Of a DNA stretch of 64,000 nucleotides, positions 23,118 through 34,767 are shown in pieces. How positions within the stretch are numbered: the first letter of the stretch is position 1; each line of letters opens with the position of its first letter. Made by a program: the position numbers and the translations under genes. The DNA comes from Schizophyllum amplum (taxonomy: Eukaryota; Basidiomycota; Agaricomycetes; Agaricales; Schizophyllaceae): NCBI GenBank assembly GCA_007026445.1, contig VDMD01000003.1, positions 1,302,001-1,366,000 of the forward strand. Reading direction: 5' to 3'. The notes beneath the pieces are model-generated. The model was not told where the DNA came from, did no database searches, and saw only the letters and a program-made list of their open reading frames with translations.

Positions 23118-23140
23118 GGCCTACATAGACTATGTAGGCC
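23118..23140. repeat. perfect palindrome
   Basis: GGCCTACATAG and its exact reverse complement are separated by one base. Confidence 0.85.
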
Positions 23141-23483
23141 GCTCTTTGCCGGCTCAGTAATGGCTGAGTGGTCGCCCATCATGGCGAATATAGCGCAGTG
23201 CAAATAGGTGCGTCAGCCTTGTTCTTCCTGGAAGCCCAGCGTCCTGAGACTGCCATGATTGAGGTCGACTTTAGGCTTGTTGTAGGCTTTTAGCGTTTCG
23301 TTGCAAGGCTTGGCTCTGGCGCAATGCCCTACTTACCTTGTTTCTGGCACACGGCCCCAACGTGTCATCGGGGGCCGCTACGCCCCACCGAGGCTATGCG
23401 ACGTCCCTATCCCACCTGCCATTCTTGTGTTATCTCCCTCGCCAGCTTCCACGCGCCCGCGCCCGATGGTGATGCCCGTGTGT

Positions 23484-23589
23484 CGATGACCAACCTCGTT
23501 TGGCGATGATCAACCCGTTTGGCGATGATCAACCTCGTTTGGCGAACCTGTTTTGGCGATGACAAACCGGGCTTTCGATGATCAACCTT
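23484..23589 (+). repeat. minisatellite, ~20-bp unit
   Basis: About five imperfect copies of a unit near CGATGATCAACCTCGTTTGG occur in tandem, with small indels between units. Confidence 0.8.
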
Positions 23590-25707
23590 GTCTCAGAAGT
23601 TGTCTGTCGTTGATGTTCAACGGTGAACCCTGTTTCCTTCTGCGTCGACAATCGCGTCGCCGTCGTCCCCGCTCGGTGATCTCGATCATCGGCTGCGCCC
23701 CAGCCTTTCCCTGGTGTATCGCCCTTGTTCTCTGTTCTTACACCTCTACCCTGATACCCGATGCCACCCGCCAATGGTTTACTCAGCTGAGCGCCCGCCA
23801 CCCGCGCGAGTCATCCAGGTCTTCGGAGACTTCACAACAGGCTAATTTGCGCGTCCGCATTGGCAGTCGATTTGGGGGCAGCACGGACTGGTATTTCGAA
23901 GCCGCACGGTCTGCCCTTGGCAGTCCGATGCTTCAAGACGGTTCCAATGGACCTTGGCGTGATGTATCGGTGCGCAGCCAGGTCCTGTAGCGGGAAGCCG
24001 CTGCCGTCGCCTGGCGCCATACAGCAGGAAGCCGCCGATACAGCCTAGGTGGGCCGTCGCCGCGCGCTTTCTTACAGACTTAGTAGTCTCCCATGCAGCC
24101 TTCGGAGACAAGCAGATCTTCAACGGAAATTTGTCGTGCGCGCGACGCGTCGCGACGTCTTCGGGAGTTGTCGAAGTCGGTCGCTAGGTTCGTGTCCCTT
24201 CGTCCTTCTTCGTCCGCCTTCGCCATCCTCCGTGTCTCTCCGTTGCCCGTATCCCTCCTTCCAAAGGTTCTGCTTGACGCCGACATCACGGGCAGGCGAT
24301 GATACAGAGGCCAACTCAGGGCCAGTGATTTGTGGCCGGACCAGGGCCGGATTATGGTGACGTCGGTGGGGCGCGACTGCAAGTTCGACAACTTGTTGAC
24401 CGTGTAATCTCAGGTCACCTCGCTCGCCGGTCTGCTCATTGCCCGGGTCCTCCGCTTGGGTGAGGTGCACGTCTCTTCTTGCGCTGGAGCTGCACTTTCC
24501 CTGCGCTGGAGCTGCAAGCCGCCTCGCGTTCGGGAGATGTGTGTACTGTTTTGTCAGGTGCTATTCCAGTGTCGCGTGAACTTCAACAGTCCTCGCAAGC
24601 GCAAAACCTGAGGCCTGAAGGCTTCTGAAGACGCGTCCCGCGCGCTCTACCACGGCGGGGCGGGGCGACTCGCAGTCACCTGGTCTCGCTCGGGGGGCAG
24701 GTGCCGTTCTGCTGCAGTGCTAGTGGGGCATAGCGGTGTGTCTGCCGAATCGGCTCTGTCTGAAATAATGTCATGCAGGTCTTTCCTCTGCTGTCGTAGC
24801 CATCTAATTGGGCGACGACTGTCGGCGCTGTCACTGACTCAACACTGACTCAAGTTTTGTCGTCGGAGAGCAGCCGGACAGGGTCAGCGGCCAGCCACTT
24901 CGTTATGAACTCAATGGCGTGTCACAGGCACTGAGAGATCTATGTCGGGCTTTGTCGGGCGGGGCAGAAGAATCGCGAATTCCTTGTCCGCATACATCAT
25001 ACTGCGCTCAGGTTTCGTCGAATAGTGACGGCGATTAGCGTTCGGATGGAAGTCCGGAAGGGTTTAAATTGCTTAGAGAGCTTGTACTGTTTAGTAGGGA
25101 GCTATGACTGGTTTGTTCTGAGGCTGCGCTAAGCTTGTCCGAGGAATTACACCCAAATAGCACCTATAACCTGCGCCTCGCCTGCAGTGGCGCCGTGCTA
25201 AGCTAGGGATGTGACCGTGTTGACCGCTGTCAGCCCCGGATGGATATAGATATCTGGTGGTTGCAAATGGCTGGGGAGGCATCGATGATGAGAGCAAATA
25301 ACAATCCGTGCGTCACGCCGGAAGCTGTATTGTTTGCCAAATGCGGGCATACTTAAACTCCACCTTCATCGTGCGATGCGGTCGCCCCAACCCCCCCGGG
25401 CTCTCGCCCGACTCCCTTGCGTTCGCGGACTCCGTTCGAGTCTTCTTTGGCTGGGCTTATTAGACTGGGCAGGCTTCAGGCAGTGCTGATCAAACACCCG
25501 GGTCGAGGCGCCACTGTTCAGCTGATAAGCAGCTGCCCGCTTCTTCGAACGCTTCCTTTTTGGCTCTACTGGCATATTCAAGGCGTGTATCAGCTTCCTT
25601 TGCGGCCGTATATAGGCTGACTAGGTCCTGTGCTTGCAGGTCCTCCGGACCCCGCCCTCATTCCGTGGACTTTTCCTGCATGAGCTCACGACCACACCCA
25701 TACCATC

Positions 25708-27319
25708 ATGCTCCTCAAACTCATTCCTGTCGCCCCGCAGCCAACAGTGCTCTTCTCCATATCATTTCGCAATATTGAGGCGCAGGGCGTCGACGCCCTT
25801 CCCCCCGCATGGAACACCCAGCTCAGGGCCTTGCTCATCGATGAACTCGAAGTTCCCCAAGGAACGCACGCGCTCGACAAGGCGGCGGGCATCCCGAGTC
25901 TTCTGGACGAGGTCGTCTTCGATGTCCCCGCGCTGACCGTGTCCTGCCGCTTTCTCGACGGCGCGTTGGAGGAGTGGCCGTTGATGGAGCGGATCTGTCT
26001 GGAGAAGCTGGACCGCGTCGTGGCGGACGTGAGCCAGTCGGCGCAGGAGGCGCAGCGGGAGCAGCTGCGCGAGGATGTTATCCGGGAGATCAACGCCGAC
26101 CGCGTCCGCGAGTGCGCCAGCCGGGACCTGCACTCGCAGCGCCGCCACCACCATCATCAGCAGAAGAAGTGCAAGTCGCTGTTCAGGTCGATCGTGTCGT
26201 ACGTCCTGCATTTCTAGGCACCGCCTGCGTACTGACACGTTTCCCGCTAGCTCAATCGTACCTTCTCATCCGCTCCCCTCTCCATCTGCCCCCCGCACCT
26301 CCGCAAAGCTCGTCCTGGAGGAGCTCGAAGCGTCAGCGTCAGGCATCTCCGCGCGGGCGCTACGCCGACGCGCCCGGTCAACACTGGTCGACGTCTTCCG
26401 CCGCTACGTTCTGCCCGAGCTCTCGTCCCGCTTCCCGCCCGGAGGTTACTACACCTGGGTCGCGGCGAGCATGATCCGCCGCGCCCACGCGCGCATGGAG
26501 GAGCTCGTGCAGCAGGCGGCGCGGGAGATGCCCGAAGCGTCCCTGTCATATCACCGCGCTCACATGTCCGCCACCGCGGCGCTCTCACCCGACGATGACT
26601 ACGATGACGAGACGGATACGGATGGGAGCTCTATCCGGACGCCGTCGTCGTCCGGCCGCCCCAGGTCGTCGTACTACTCGACCATATCCTCGTGCTCGTC
26701 GTACGCGCCCGACTCCAGCCCGCCGCTCCCGCCGCAGGAGCAGGACGAGTACACGGCGTTCTCGTCGCTGGTCCGGAGGTTGCAGCATCTGCTGATCGCC
26801 GCGCAGTACCAGCGGGAGCAGGAGGAGGACGAGCTGCGCGCGCAGGACCTCGCGGTCGAGGTGCGCAGCCGGCGGCGGGCGTGGCTGAACAAGCAGCTCG
26901 TCGCGCCCGGCTCTGGGGACATCGGCCACTCGTCGCCGTACAGGAGCTCTCGCCTCGCGCAGGCGTCGTGGTCCGGCGATGACTACGTGCACCAGCCCGT
27001 GCCGCCGCCGCCGCCGCCGCCCGCTCTGACGTACAGCCGGCGCCTCATCTATGAGTCCGACTCGGATGCGGAGGACGAGGACGAGGACGCGCGCGAGCTG
27101 GAGCTCACGATGGGCGTGCAGGCTCTCAACTTGAACACGCACCGCCTGTCGCTGCAGCACCGGCTGGACGATGGGGGCGGCGTGGAGGTGCGGAAGCCGC
27201 CCTTGCCTGCCGAGGCCGCGATCTTGCGGCAGATGGAGCTCGGGTTCGAGGCAGGTATACCGGAGGCGCGCGGCCTCGTCCACGTCGTCCAGCCCGACGA
27301 GTGGGCTATTGCATATTGA
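25708..27319 (+). CDS. Unrecognised acidic/proline-rich protein
   Basis: Two exons, 25708-26198 and 26251-27319, with a 52-bp GTACGT...CTAG intron; 1560 nt gives 519 aa. I do not recognise the family. The N-terminal ~160 aa (MLLKLIPVAPQPTVLFSISF; LIDELEVPQG; VVFDVPALTVSCRFLDG) looks folded and ends in a helical Glu/Arg segment and a His-rich stretch (RRHHHHQQKK). After the intron come a helical region (KLVLEELEASASGISARALR; FRRYVLPELSSRFPPGGYYT; MIRRAHARMEELVQQAARE), a Ser/Asp-rich linker, another helix (QHLLIAAQYQREQEEDELRA), a PPPPPPPP run, an acidic DSDAEDEDEDAREL block and a C-terminal VVQPDEWAIAY. Probably cytosolic or nuclear; no membrane segment is seen. Confidence 0.78.
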
Positions 27320-27927
27320 GCGCGAGCATTGTGCTCACGACTAACATCATACGAACATTGTTCCCGGTACCTATACTCGCGCCCCGCCCCGGGCCCCACC
27401 CACAAAATTCGCTCATTTGTTTTTCTCCTTACGATGTTCATTTCCTGCTTCCCTGTTCACCGTTAACGTCCATGTCATGCTAGCGCCCCGTTCATGTCAT
27501 GCATGTTATCACCTACATATCGTTCCAGACCTACATATCATTCCAGTTTTTCATCGTCCCCTTCGAGTCTTGCATCTCGCATCCATATCCCCCCTCCTCT
27601 CTCGTGCATGCTATTGCTACTGTGTATACTAGCTTTCGCCTCCTTCTCATCCCGCACCTCACATCGCATTAATCTCTTGCATCATGTCATACATTCTTGG
27701 ACGATAGTCAATGTCATGGGCTCCTTATAAGTACTTTGCTTCATACTAGTCGCGCGTGGCATTGAGCGCGTTGGCCCGTCAATGAACATGAACAATGAAA
27801 ACCAAACAATGCCAAAGCTCGATGTATTGACATGTTTGGCTTCGGCTTTGGCGGGAGCTAAATCGCGTCCGGGGCCGTTTCCTTGTTCCCCACTTCATTG
27901 TTCCCCCATCGCGTCGCGTTCTCAGAA
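27320..27927. other. intergenic, pyrimidine-rich
   Basis: 3' end of the preceding gene and promoter of the next, same strand. No gene or repeat seen. Confidence 0.4.
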
Positions 27928-30413
27928 ATGTCCGCGTACAGCGAGCAGCCTCTCCCCCAGCCTTCTGCGAAGGCGCTGGGCAAGCGACGAGTGCGTTCCT
28001 TCGACGAGCCTGACCCAGACGACGCTGCGCCGCACACCGCGCCCGACGCCGCAAAGACCGTCAAGAAATCCAAAGCCAAGAAATCGCCCGAGACTTACGG
28101 TGCGTGCCCAGGGCCACCTTATCTTTGACTGAGACTGATTAGCGGTGCAGAAGACTCTGAGGACGAAGAGCTGTACCGCTCTTCCGCGAACAGTGCGTTT
28201 CCCACGTAGATGGTGTTAGGCGCCGTCGATTAACGCGTCCCCAGGGCCCCGCCAATCTCAGCATATTACGCCACCGAAGATCAAAGTCCCTTGGAAGCAC
28301 CTTTACGATGTGAACTATAATGGCTCAGAGGAGGAGGAGGAGGAAGGCGCGTACATGCGCTCAACGTCTCGCGCAACGACGACTGACATCATTTGCAGTC
28401 CCCTTCCCACCGTCGTTACCTCAGGCTACCCAGCCAGTGCAGCGCAGCGAGCCCTCACTCGAACTCACTATCCCCGTCGTTGCTGCGCCACCCGTGGTCG
28501 TCGTCGCCTACGCCAACTGCGAGCCGGCCTGCCCCAGGCCTTCGCGCCGCCTAGCCCAAAGCATCCTGAGCTGCCTTGACCTCAACCTCCTGCAAAGCCC
28601 CGTATTACGCCAGGCTGTCTCCCCCGACCCCCAAGCTATGATTGCTGCACGTTCCCAGTCGGCGCATCCGTCACGTGCCTCACGCTCCTCCCACGGCCGC
28701 CCTTCGCGTCGCGATGGCAGCTACTCACCCACGCGTCCTGCGAATGAAGAGGACGACAACGACGATGTGGAACCATTGGAGGTGGATCCCGCGCTGCGAG
28801 CCATGGTGGCGGAGCACGGCATCCGAGTCCTCGATATGGACGTCGAAGACCGCCTGCTTCTGATGCTCGAGCAAGGCAGCAAGCAGCGCGCGGAGATCCG
28901 CCGCTTGGAGCAGGAGGTCCGCGAATACAGGGACAAGGTCGAGGATCAGGACATCAAGCTGGACCACTACCGTGACAAGTTCGGAGACCTTCCGACCGGC
29001 TTGGAGTTGGACCGCGACATCTACCGGACGAAGGTGGACCTATCGACTGCCGACAAGCATATTGCCGCCGTTGAGTATGTCTTCAACGAGGTGCTGGAGA
29101 TCATCGCGAAGTACAGGGACGATCCTGCCGGAAGGGCCGTGGGCGAGGCGTTCGACGAGTGGCACAGCCGACACGTGCAGGGGCACGAAACGGACGCCGA
29201 TCGTGCCCGGCGGGCTCGAGAGGAGGAGGAAGCTGTCGCTGGCCCTTCGCGCGGTCGTTCAGTCTCGTGTCGCGGCCGGGCGTCATCGATTCCATCTCCG
29301 TCTCCGACCACCGGGGAGCGCCGACGCATGGTGGAGGCAGCGCAGCGTCACGAAGAGCCCACCGAAGAGTTCTCGGAGATCTTCCACTGGTCGGCGAAAG
29401 ATGCTATCACGGGCGACGGCGTCCTGGCTGTACCCATTGAGCCGGCCACAACTGTCCACGAGGAGCGTGAGGGCAGCGAACCTGCAGTGCACGACGCGGA
29501 GCAACACCCGATGTACGACGAGCAACCCCCAGCGCATGGCGACGAGCAACCCCCAGCGCATGGCGACGAGTGTCACCCGGTGCGCGACGACGAGCAGCTT
29601 CCCAGCAGCCGGCGCCACATCTCGCAGTCTAATGTCCTCGGCCTCATCGATGGCGAAGATCAAGACGGCGTCGAGTACGCCCAGGCTACGCTGGAGTACC
29701 CCGAGCCTGAGCCCGAGCCATGGTCTCTGCGCAGGATAGACTACGAACGCTACGATTCGATCCGCGCGAAGCGCGATCACGCTCTTGCAGGCTCGTACGG
29801 GGACGGCCTTGCTGGCCCATCAAGGGACGGCCTCATTGGTTCCTACAGGGACAGCCGTCCGTACACCACGTCTGACGTGACGCCCCGGTACACGGACGAA
29901 GAGGAGCGTCGCGCTGCGCGTGTCGACTCGCGTCGTGCCGAGGAGTGCCACTATCGCCGGTTTGACGAGCAGCGCGACTATCGGCAGTATGATGAGCAAC
30001 GCTACCGCGATGAGGAGCGCTCCGGTGCAGACCCCAAGCGCCGCGTGCGCGCGTATGATGACAGCCGCTCTGCTGTGCACGCCTATCGTCGCTCTGGGAC
30101 CTACGATGACCATCCTTCGAAAGCGTACGATGACCGTCGCTCCAGAGCCCTCGATGACCGTCACTCGGACGCGTATGGGGACCGCAGCTCGGACGAATAC
30201 GAGAAGCGTCGCCTGCGCATCTACGACGACTACCGAGGCATCAATGGCGAGTACCCGATGCGGGCCAACCGCGACCGCGACTTCATCGTAAGGCGCGGTG
30301 GCTACCGCCGGGACGACTATCCCGAAAGGCGCTTCGACAATTACCTCGACAGGCGGCCCGTCAACGAGGACACGTACTCCTACCGTCATCGGGCCACGCC
30401 TGCGTTCGCCTAA
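27928..30413 (+). CDS. Coiled-coil protein with charged Tyr/Asp/Arg repeats, unknown function
   Basis: Starts at ATG 27928 (MSAYSEQPLPQPSAKALGKR) with short 5' exons 27928-28099, 28151-28192 and from 28245 (HITPPKIKVPWKHLYDVNYN, then a Glu run). The junction to the main exon is uncertain; GTACAT at 28350 joined to an AG near 28447 keeps the frame. The main exon has a hydrophobic Pro/Val stretch, basic Ser-rich sequence, then a clear helical/coiled-coil region (LLMLEQGSKQRAEIRRLEQE; VREYRDKVEDQDIKLDHYRD; KHIAAVEYVFNEVLEIIAKY). The C-terminal half is low complexity: repeats of DEQPPAHG and then AYDDRRS/RALDDRHS-type units to the stop at 30413. The family is not recognised. The N-terminal KKSKAKK suggests possible nuclear targeting (inference). 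Confidence 0.72.
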
Positions 30414-31587
30414 ATGAAGGCATCTATAATGTATACTAGGATACGATCTCATGAGGTGAGTGTCGTGTTCCTTTTGTCGGTGGCCTTGTCGCTGATTTGT
30501 TTTTCCCAGTCGCTTATGCGTCCTTTCACGAATCTAACGAGGTGCATGTCTGACGACCGATGGCTCTGGAATGGAAGTACGACATCCGCTTCTACCTCCG
30601 CCACCTCGACATCCACTACCCAACGTCTTCGCGAACGCTAAACACCGCGAAGACATTGTATCAGTCTGGGCTCGAGGGGCGTCGCAGCCCGCCCTCGGTA
30701 TCACACGTCTATATCCCGCCTCCAATGACCTTGTCTCGGGAACCCAAACCAGTTGCCCGATGGACACCCTACTCTTTATATCCCTCATCTATGCATCTGC
30801 AAGCGCTATTCTGTTCTGCTCTCCGTCTTGCTTACATACCTTGTCTTGTTCTGTGGATGGATCCCAAAGTCTTAATGTACTATCACTAGGAGCCGCGGCG
30901 TCTGACAGCGTCCCGGCAATGTCACTCTCGCCCAATGTCCTCACTAGCTGAAATGTCTCCATTACCTACAATGCTTCCGTTTTACACGGTGTCTGCTCTC
31001 CCCCTCTGCTTGCTCTCTTAAGGTTATATCTCTGCCACTTCCTCCCCTCGCCTGTCGCTCGCTACGTTACTAGTCGGCTTCGACGCGCGGTCCCATTACA
31101 TGGATCTGGACTAGATCTGGAGGATTGGCTCTCGGAATCCTGTTTTGTTGTCTGTCGTACCTACCGTTTACTATACCTGGCTCGTGCAATTGAAGGTATC
31201 TAGGACGGGCCAGGGTTGCCCGTCCGCCTCTCGGAAACTTGCGTGATGCATGTGCAGCTTGTGAGATGCAGGAGAGCAGGTCGCGTGTTGCAACGCTAAC
31301 GAAATTGCGCTCAAAGGTGATAGCGAGTTTGGTCCACTCATAACGTCGCCTGTTTTCTATGATTGCCTTCGCTGCGTGTTGACCCTTGTACTTGCCTTGT
31401 ACAGGAAGATGTCGCGCGATCTCAACGCTGAGCGTGGACTGATGATAGATGAATCGCGAACTGCGTGCGAATCTGCAGTTCACGTTCCGCACCAGGGGAG
31501 GAGAGCGGTCCGTCACCCTGATGGTACAATTCCATTCTCTACTTACTTACTTTGCCTTGAAGCTTCATCATGATGCATGAACGCAGT
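30414..31587. other. intergenic, no gene seen
   Basis: Short frames only, none with protein-like composition or splice support. Right boundary is the repeat family B copy carrying the hAT insertion. Confidence 0.4.
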
Positions 31588-31687
31588 AGGCTCGTGAACC
31601 AGCTCGGCTGCGGCACCCCGTGACCTCACGGGGCCTGACGGGGCCGCAGGCCGGCTGGGCTACTTCGGGGCACTTTTGGCGGGCACG
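31588..31687 (-). repeat. dispersed repeat family B, copy 2 (left part, split by hAT insertion)
   Basis: Bases 31588-31630 match copy 1 at all 43 positions in inverted orientation. From about 31656 to 31687 the sequence matches the reverse complement of copy 3. The copy resumes at 33694 after the hAT element. It contains an imperfect inverted repeat (CCAGCTCGGCTGCGG against CCGCAGGCCGGCTGG). Confidence 0.8.
31680..31687. repeat. 8-bp target-site duplication, left copy
   Basis: CGGGCACG, identical to 33686-33693, flanks the element exactly. Confidence 0.92.
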
Positions 31688-31973
31688 TAGTGTTGCCGCG
31701 CAGCTCAGCGCGCTTGAGCGTGAGCTAGCTTGAGCTCCGGATTAGGCAGGTGGGGCCGCTCAAGCGAGCTCAAGCTCGCCGCCTGCTCGAGTTCTCGCGT
31801 GCCCGGCCCCACCGCTGGCTGGGCCATCGTCAACGACAGGGACGGTGCACAGGCGGCGCCTGCGCTGTAGCTGGTCCCCACGGCCCCAGATGCACAATCT
31901 ATCCCGCGCTGTAACCCTCGAAGCTCTATATTGGCAGGACTAGCTACTTATACCGACATGTCTGTTACCCAAT

Positions 31974-33394
31974 TGTCGGAAAAATCGGAAAAGGCTAATT
32001 TGGCGTACAAGGCATAATGGCATAATTAGCTTTGGGCCGCAGCCCAATTAGGAAGGTATTATGTCTACGTAGGTCAGGTTAAGTCATATTAGATCTTTTT
32101 ATGCCCAATCGGCCATTTTCCCTCCCAAGCTCCAACGCTCGCTTTCGCACCTTTTTGAACTTGCAGGACAAGATATTAGCCCATGCTCAACGCGGTGGTG
32201 ATGTTGATTAGCACCACCAGCGCCCTTTTGGCCCCTTGAATACTGGTCTCATCAAGCTTGACAAAATACCTTTGGTCTGCAGACTTTAACATTCATAAAT
32301 ACTCTATAGGCTATTTCTGTGCCCAGGGTTGCTCTTGTAGCTCATTCGCTTGTAATTAAGGGACTCAGAAGAAGACAGAAGAAGAGAAAGCCGTAGAAGA
32401 CTGTGACAGCGGCATCAGCATGACACCGTGGTGCTGTATACAAGTCCTCGCGTAGCGATCGACTACCAGTCTCCAGTCAAACCGTCTACATTGAGTCTGT
32501 ATGGTCCAAGGCATGGTGTGGCACGTTCAGGCGCGTGCAGGTGAGGGATTGCACGCACCGAATGCAGACGGCGCGCCGAGTTCGAAACGCGAAGTCCCAA
32601 AAAGGGCCGTGAGATATTTCGGAGAATGCCGAAAGCATTTGTAAGCTGCAGCTCTCGCCACCGCGTTTTATTCAGCGACCATCGTCAGGCCCAGCGGCTC
32701 GTCCACCTCTGGCTGCCCGATCGTCGATATGGTCAATCCTATACCCCGTTGTGGTGCGTATGGCATCTTGATGCATGCGACAGCGTCGATCTCGCCCAGC
32801 GCGGCGTTGGATGAAGATTGGCAATCGCGATACCGCTGGCCCACGAGGTGTGTATGCGCATTCTTATAAGTACAGTGACAGCCTTTTACATTTGCTTGGT
32901 AGAGCTTCCTAGGGTTGACGAACGGGTTGACGGACATTCGAAGGTGTGTGGGCCAGCTGCCCTCTATCTCGCATCGCGCTCATGTTGGCTAGCAGTCCAT
33001 CATTTCTCCCAAGTCGGGCGGGTGAGCCTCCGTACGCGTTGACTTACCTGTATCGCACAATAGTATTCATCATTAACTAGCCAGTGTATCGTATTACCGT
33101 GTATACAATGCAAGGTTTTGGGCCCATGCATGCAATATGATGGCGGGGGTGGTCGCGGGTACCGGGGTTGGTACCGCGCGACCGCCCCCGCCAATTTTCT
33201 GCTTTCCCTGGCTAGCTGGCCTAATTAGCTCATATAAGGCCTAGTAGGCGCGATTATGTAGAATTAGGCATAGGTTACATATTCGGTCTAAGTCGACCCG
33301 ATAGAATATAGGATCCCCATAATTAGCCGGCGGGGGCCTAATGGCCTAACATGGCATAATATGGGGCAACTTGCCATTTCCGATTTTTCCGACA
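31974..33394. mobile_element. nested inverted-repeat element inside the hAT transposon
   Basis: Ends are TGTCGGAAAAATCGGAAA followed by one mismatch and GGC, present as an inverted pair (22 positions, one mismatch). Both subterminal regions are TA-rich with CATAATGGCATAATTAG-like words. No clear target duplication and no transposase frame, so superfamily is not assigned. Confidence 0.6.
33142..33192. repeat. GC-rich inverted repeat (hairpin)
   Basis: The left arm GGCGGGGGTGGTCGCGGGTACC pairs with its near-complement ending CGCGCGACCGCCCCCGCC over about 22 bp with few mismatches and a 6-base loop. It lies inside the nested element. Confidence 0.75.
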
Positions 33395-33685
33395 CAACGT
33401 CATTCCTCTCGTCGCTGGCCATCTTTCGTGAAATATCTCTGAGTAAGCAGCCTTAAATGCATATCAACTGTGTCCAAACTATGTCACTCAACACTGGCAG
33501 AGCTGGCCAGCCTTCGAGCGGGAACATGGGAGGCGCCACAGTCGCGACCGGTGCGCCAGCGAGGGCACCTTCCGGAATAGGCAGGTGATCGCTCAAGCTC
33601 AGCTCGAGCGAACCGAGCTTAAGCTCGCTCAAGCTACCCGATTAGGAGCTCAAGCGAGCTGAGAACTCGCTGAGCGGCAACACTA

Positions 33686-33693
33686 CGGGCACG
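33686..33693. repeat. 8-bp target-site duplication, right copy
   Basis: CGGGCACG, identical to the left copy at 31680-31687. Confidence 0.92.
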
Positions 33694-33721
33694 CCAAAAG
33701 ATGAGTTTGACTTAGTGAAAT
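33694..33721 (-). repeat. dispersed repeat family B, copy 2 (right part)
   Basis: The sequence after the hAT element (CCAAAAGATGAGTTTGACTT, then AGTGAAAT) continues copy 2 and matches the reverse complement of copy 3 with one difference. Confidence 0.8.
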
Positions 33722-34767
33722 TTAGACGCGTTGGCCGCTACGGCTTGCCACAAGGCTGATTTCCTTGTTTCGTCCTGCAGCTGGCAGCTGGATGCTGGTA
33801 GGTATGCCTTTCTGGGCTATCATATGACATTGTATTGTAGGAGATGAACCCGAGATGACTGAAAAAACCAGTATAATAACGGTGGTAGATCTGTGGAAGA
33901 GGGTACAAGGCAATGAGAGCCTGAGAGGGCCGACGTCAGCCACCACCTGCTATCCCCCGTGTAGCTTCAAGCATGAGCAAGTAGAGATAGATGTCGAGTA
34001 CAAGTTGCAGAAAAATGAGGATGTGGTCTGCGGCCTTGACGTGGAAAATATCCGGTGCATGAACGGCACCGCGCAACTTCAGCTCAAGGGCTGCAATGCT
34101 CATAGGTGAGATTATGTATGGAGAGGAAGGCCAGCTACAGGCACTCAATTCAAGTAAGTGGTGTAGGGCAAACATGGCGGGTATACAAAGGGGGAGGGGG
34201 GCGTTCGATAACAGGCGATTGGCGGTGATCGAGATTGCCGTCGGTGGCGCGCACTGGCGCGCCGTTCTGGTACCGGACGACTTAGCAACAGATGAGGTGC
34301 GGAAGATGTTCACGCACCAGTGTACGCGGACTCTAGCTATGCGCAGCTTCAACACCTTCGAAGCAAGCGCGCTGATGCGGTGCTGAAGGACTGTACCCGT
34401 GCTGCCTTCTCCAGACTCGCCAGAGCGACAAATTTGAGACCGAGACGCGGGTCGACGCTGAGGCCGGTGTCGGACGCAAATTGCTTATCGAAATCATTAG
34501 GTGGTGCGGCAGGTTGGGCGAGTGGATAGGTAGAAGCAGGTGGGAAGAACGAACAAGGCAGGCGATCGAGCAGCCCCGCGCCATCAGCCCATTCAAGCTC
34601 GAGCAGCCAGGCTCTAAGGTCTATTTTCTGGGAATTCCTATAGTACAATGTATGATACTGGTGAAGCTAATGCATATTCATTGACATACGACATAATCAT
34701 ACGGTCACCGGAAGCTGAGTCGCGCAAACGGACGTCGTGTTGGCAGGATAGTGCGCGCGAGGGTCTG
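33722..34767. other. unassigned region between repeat copies
   Basis: Some frames look partly protein-like on the minus strand (for example 34349-34648 with LRAWLLELEWADGAGLLDRL and PRLGLKFVALASLEKAARVQ), but no start, splice pattern or family can be supported. Possibly a gene relic between repeats. Confidence 0.35.

Larger units (their letters stand above)
22657..25707. other. 3-kb gene-poor region
   Basis: No gene is convincingly supported. The best fragments are a 50-codon frame at 22862-23014 with a signal-peptide-like N-terminus (MTPLTPLLAVGLCVFLLASH) and a 145-codon Arg-rich frame at 23553-23990 with no recognisable domain. It contains a perfect palindrome at 23118-23140, a minisatellite at 23484-23589 and a locally repeated TGCGCTGGAGCTGCA near 24480-24515. 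The stretch may be decayed mobile DNA, but no terminal repeats or polymerase motifs are seen. Confidence 0.45.
31688..33685. mobile_element. hAT-type non-autonomous DNA transposon (1998 bp)
   Basis: Ends in perfect 12-bp terminal inverted repeats TAGTGTTGCCGC...GCGGCAACACTA, flanked by a perfect 8-bp duplication CGGGCACG; TAGNG-type ends with 8-bp duplications are the hAT hallmark. Both subterminal regions are full of GCTTGAGC/GCTCAAGC motifs in both orientations, the usual arrangement of hAT transposase binding sites. No transposase frame is present, so it would need a transposase from elsewhere. An unoccupied paralogous site exists at about 34768-34830. A second inverted-repeat unit sits inside (31974-33394), so the original hAT may have been about 577 bp. 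Confidence 0.88.

Noticed and set aside
23553..23990. 145-codon open frame in the gene-poor region
   Set aside because: Arg/Ser-rich composition typical of a GC-rich shadow frame, no domain, no splice context and overlapping open frames on the other strand.
28310..28579. Alternative frame as the main exon of the coiled-coil gene
   Set aside because: It is closed after 89 codons and is Arg-rich, whereas the neighbouring frame continues for more than 600 codons into the coiled coil.
33142..33192. Helitron 3'-end hairpin
   Set aside because: A CTAG lies about 20 bases beyond the hairpin, farther than the usual spacing, and no TC start or A/T target junction could be seen.
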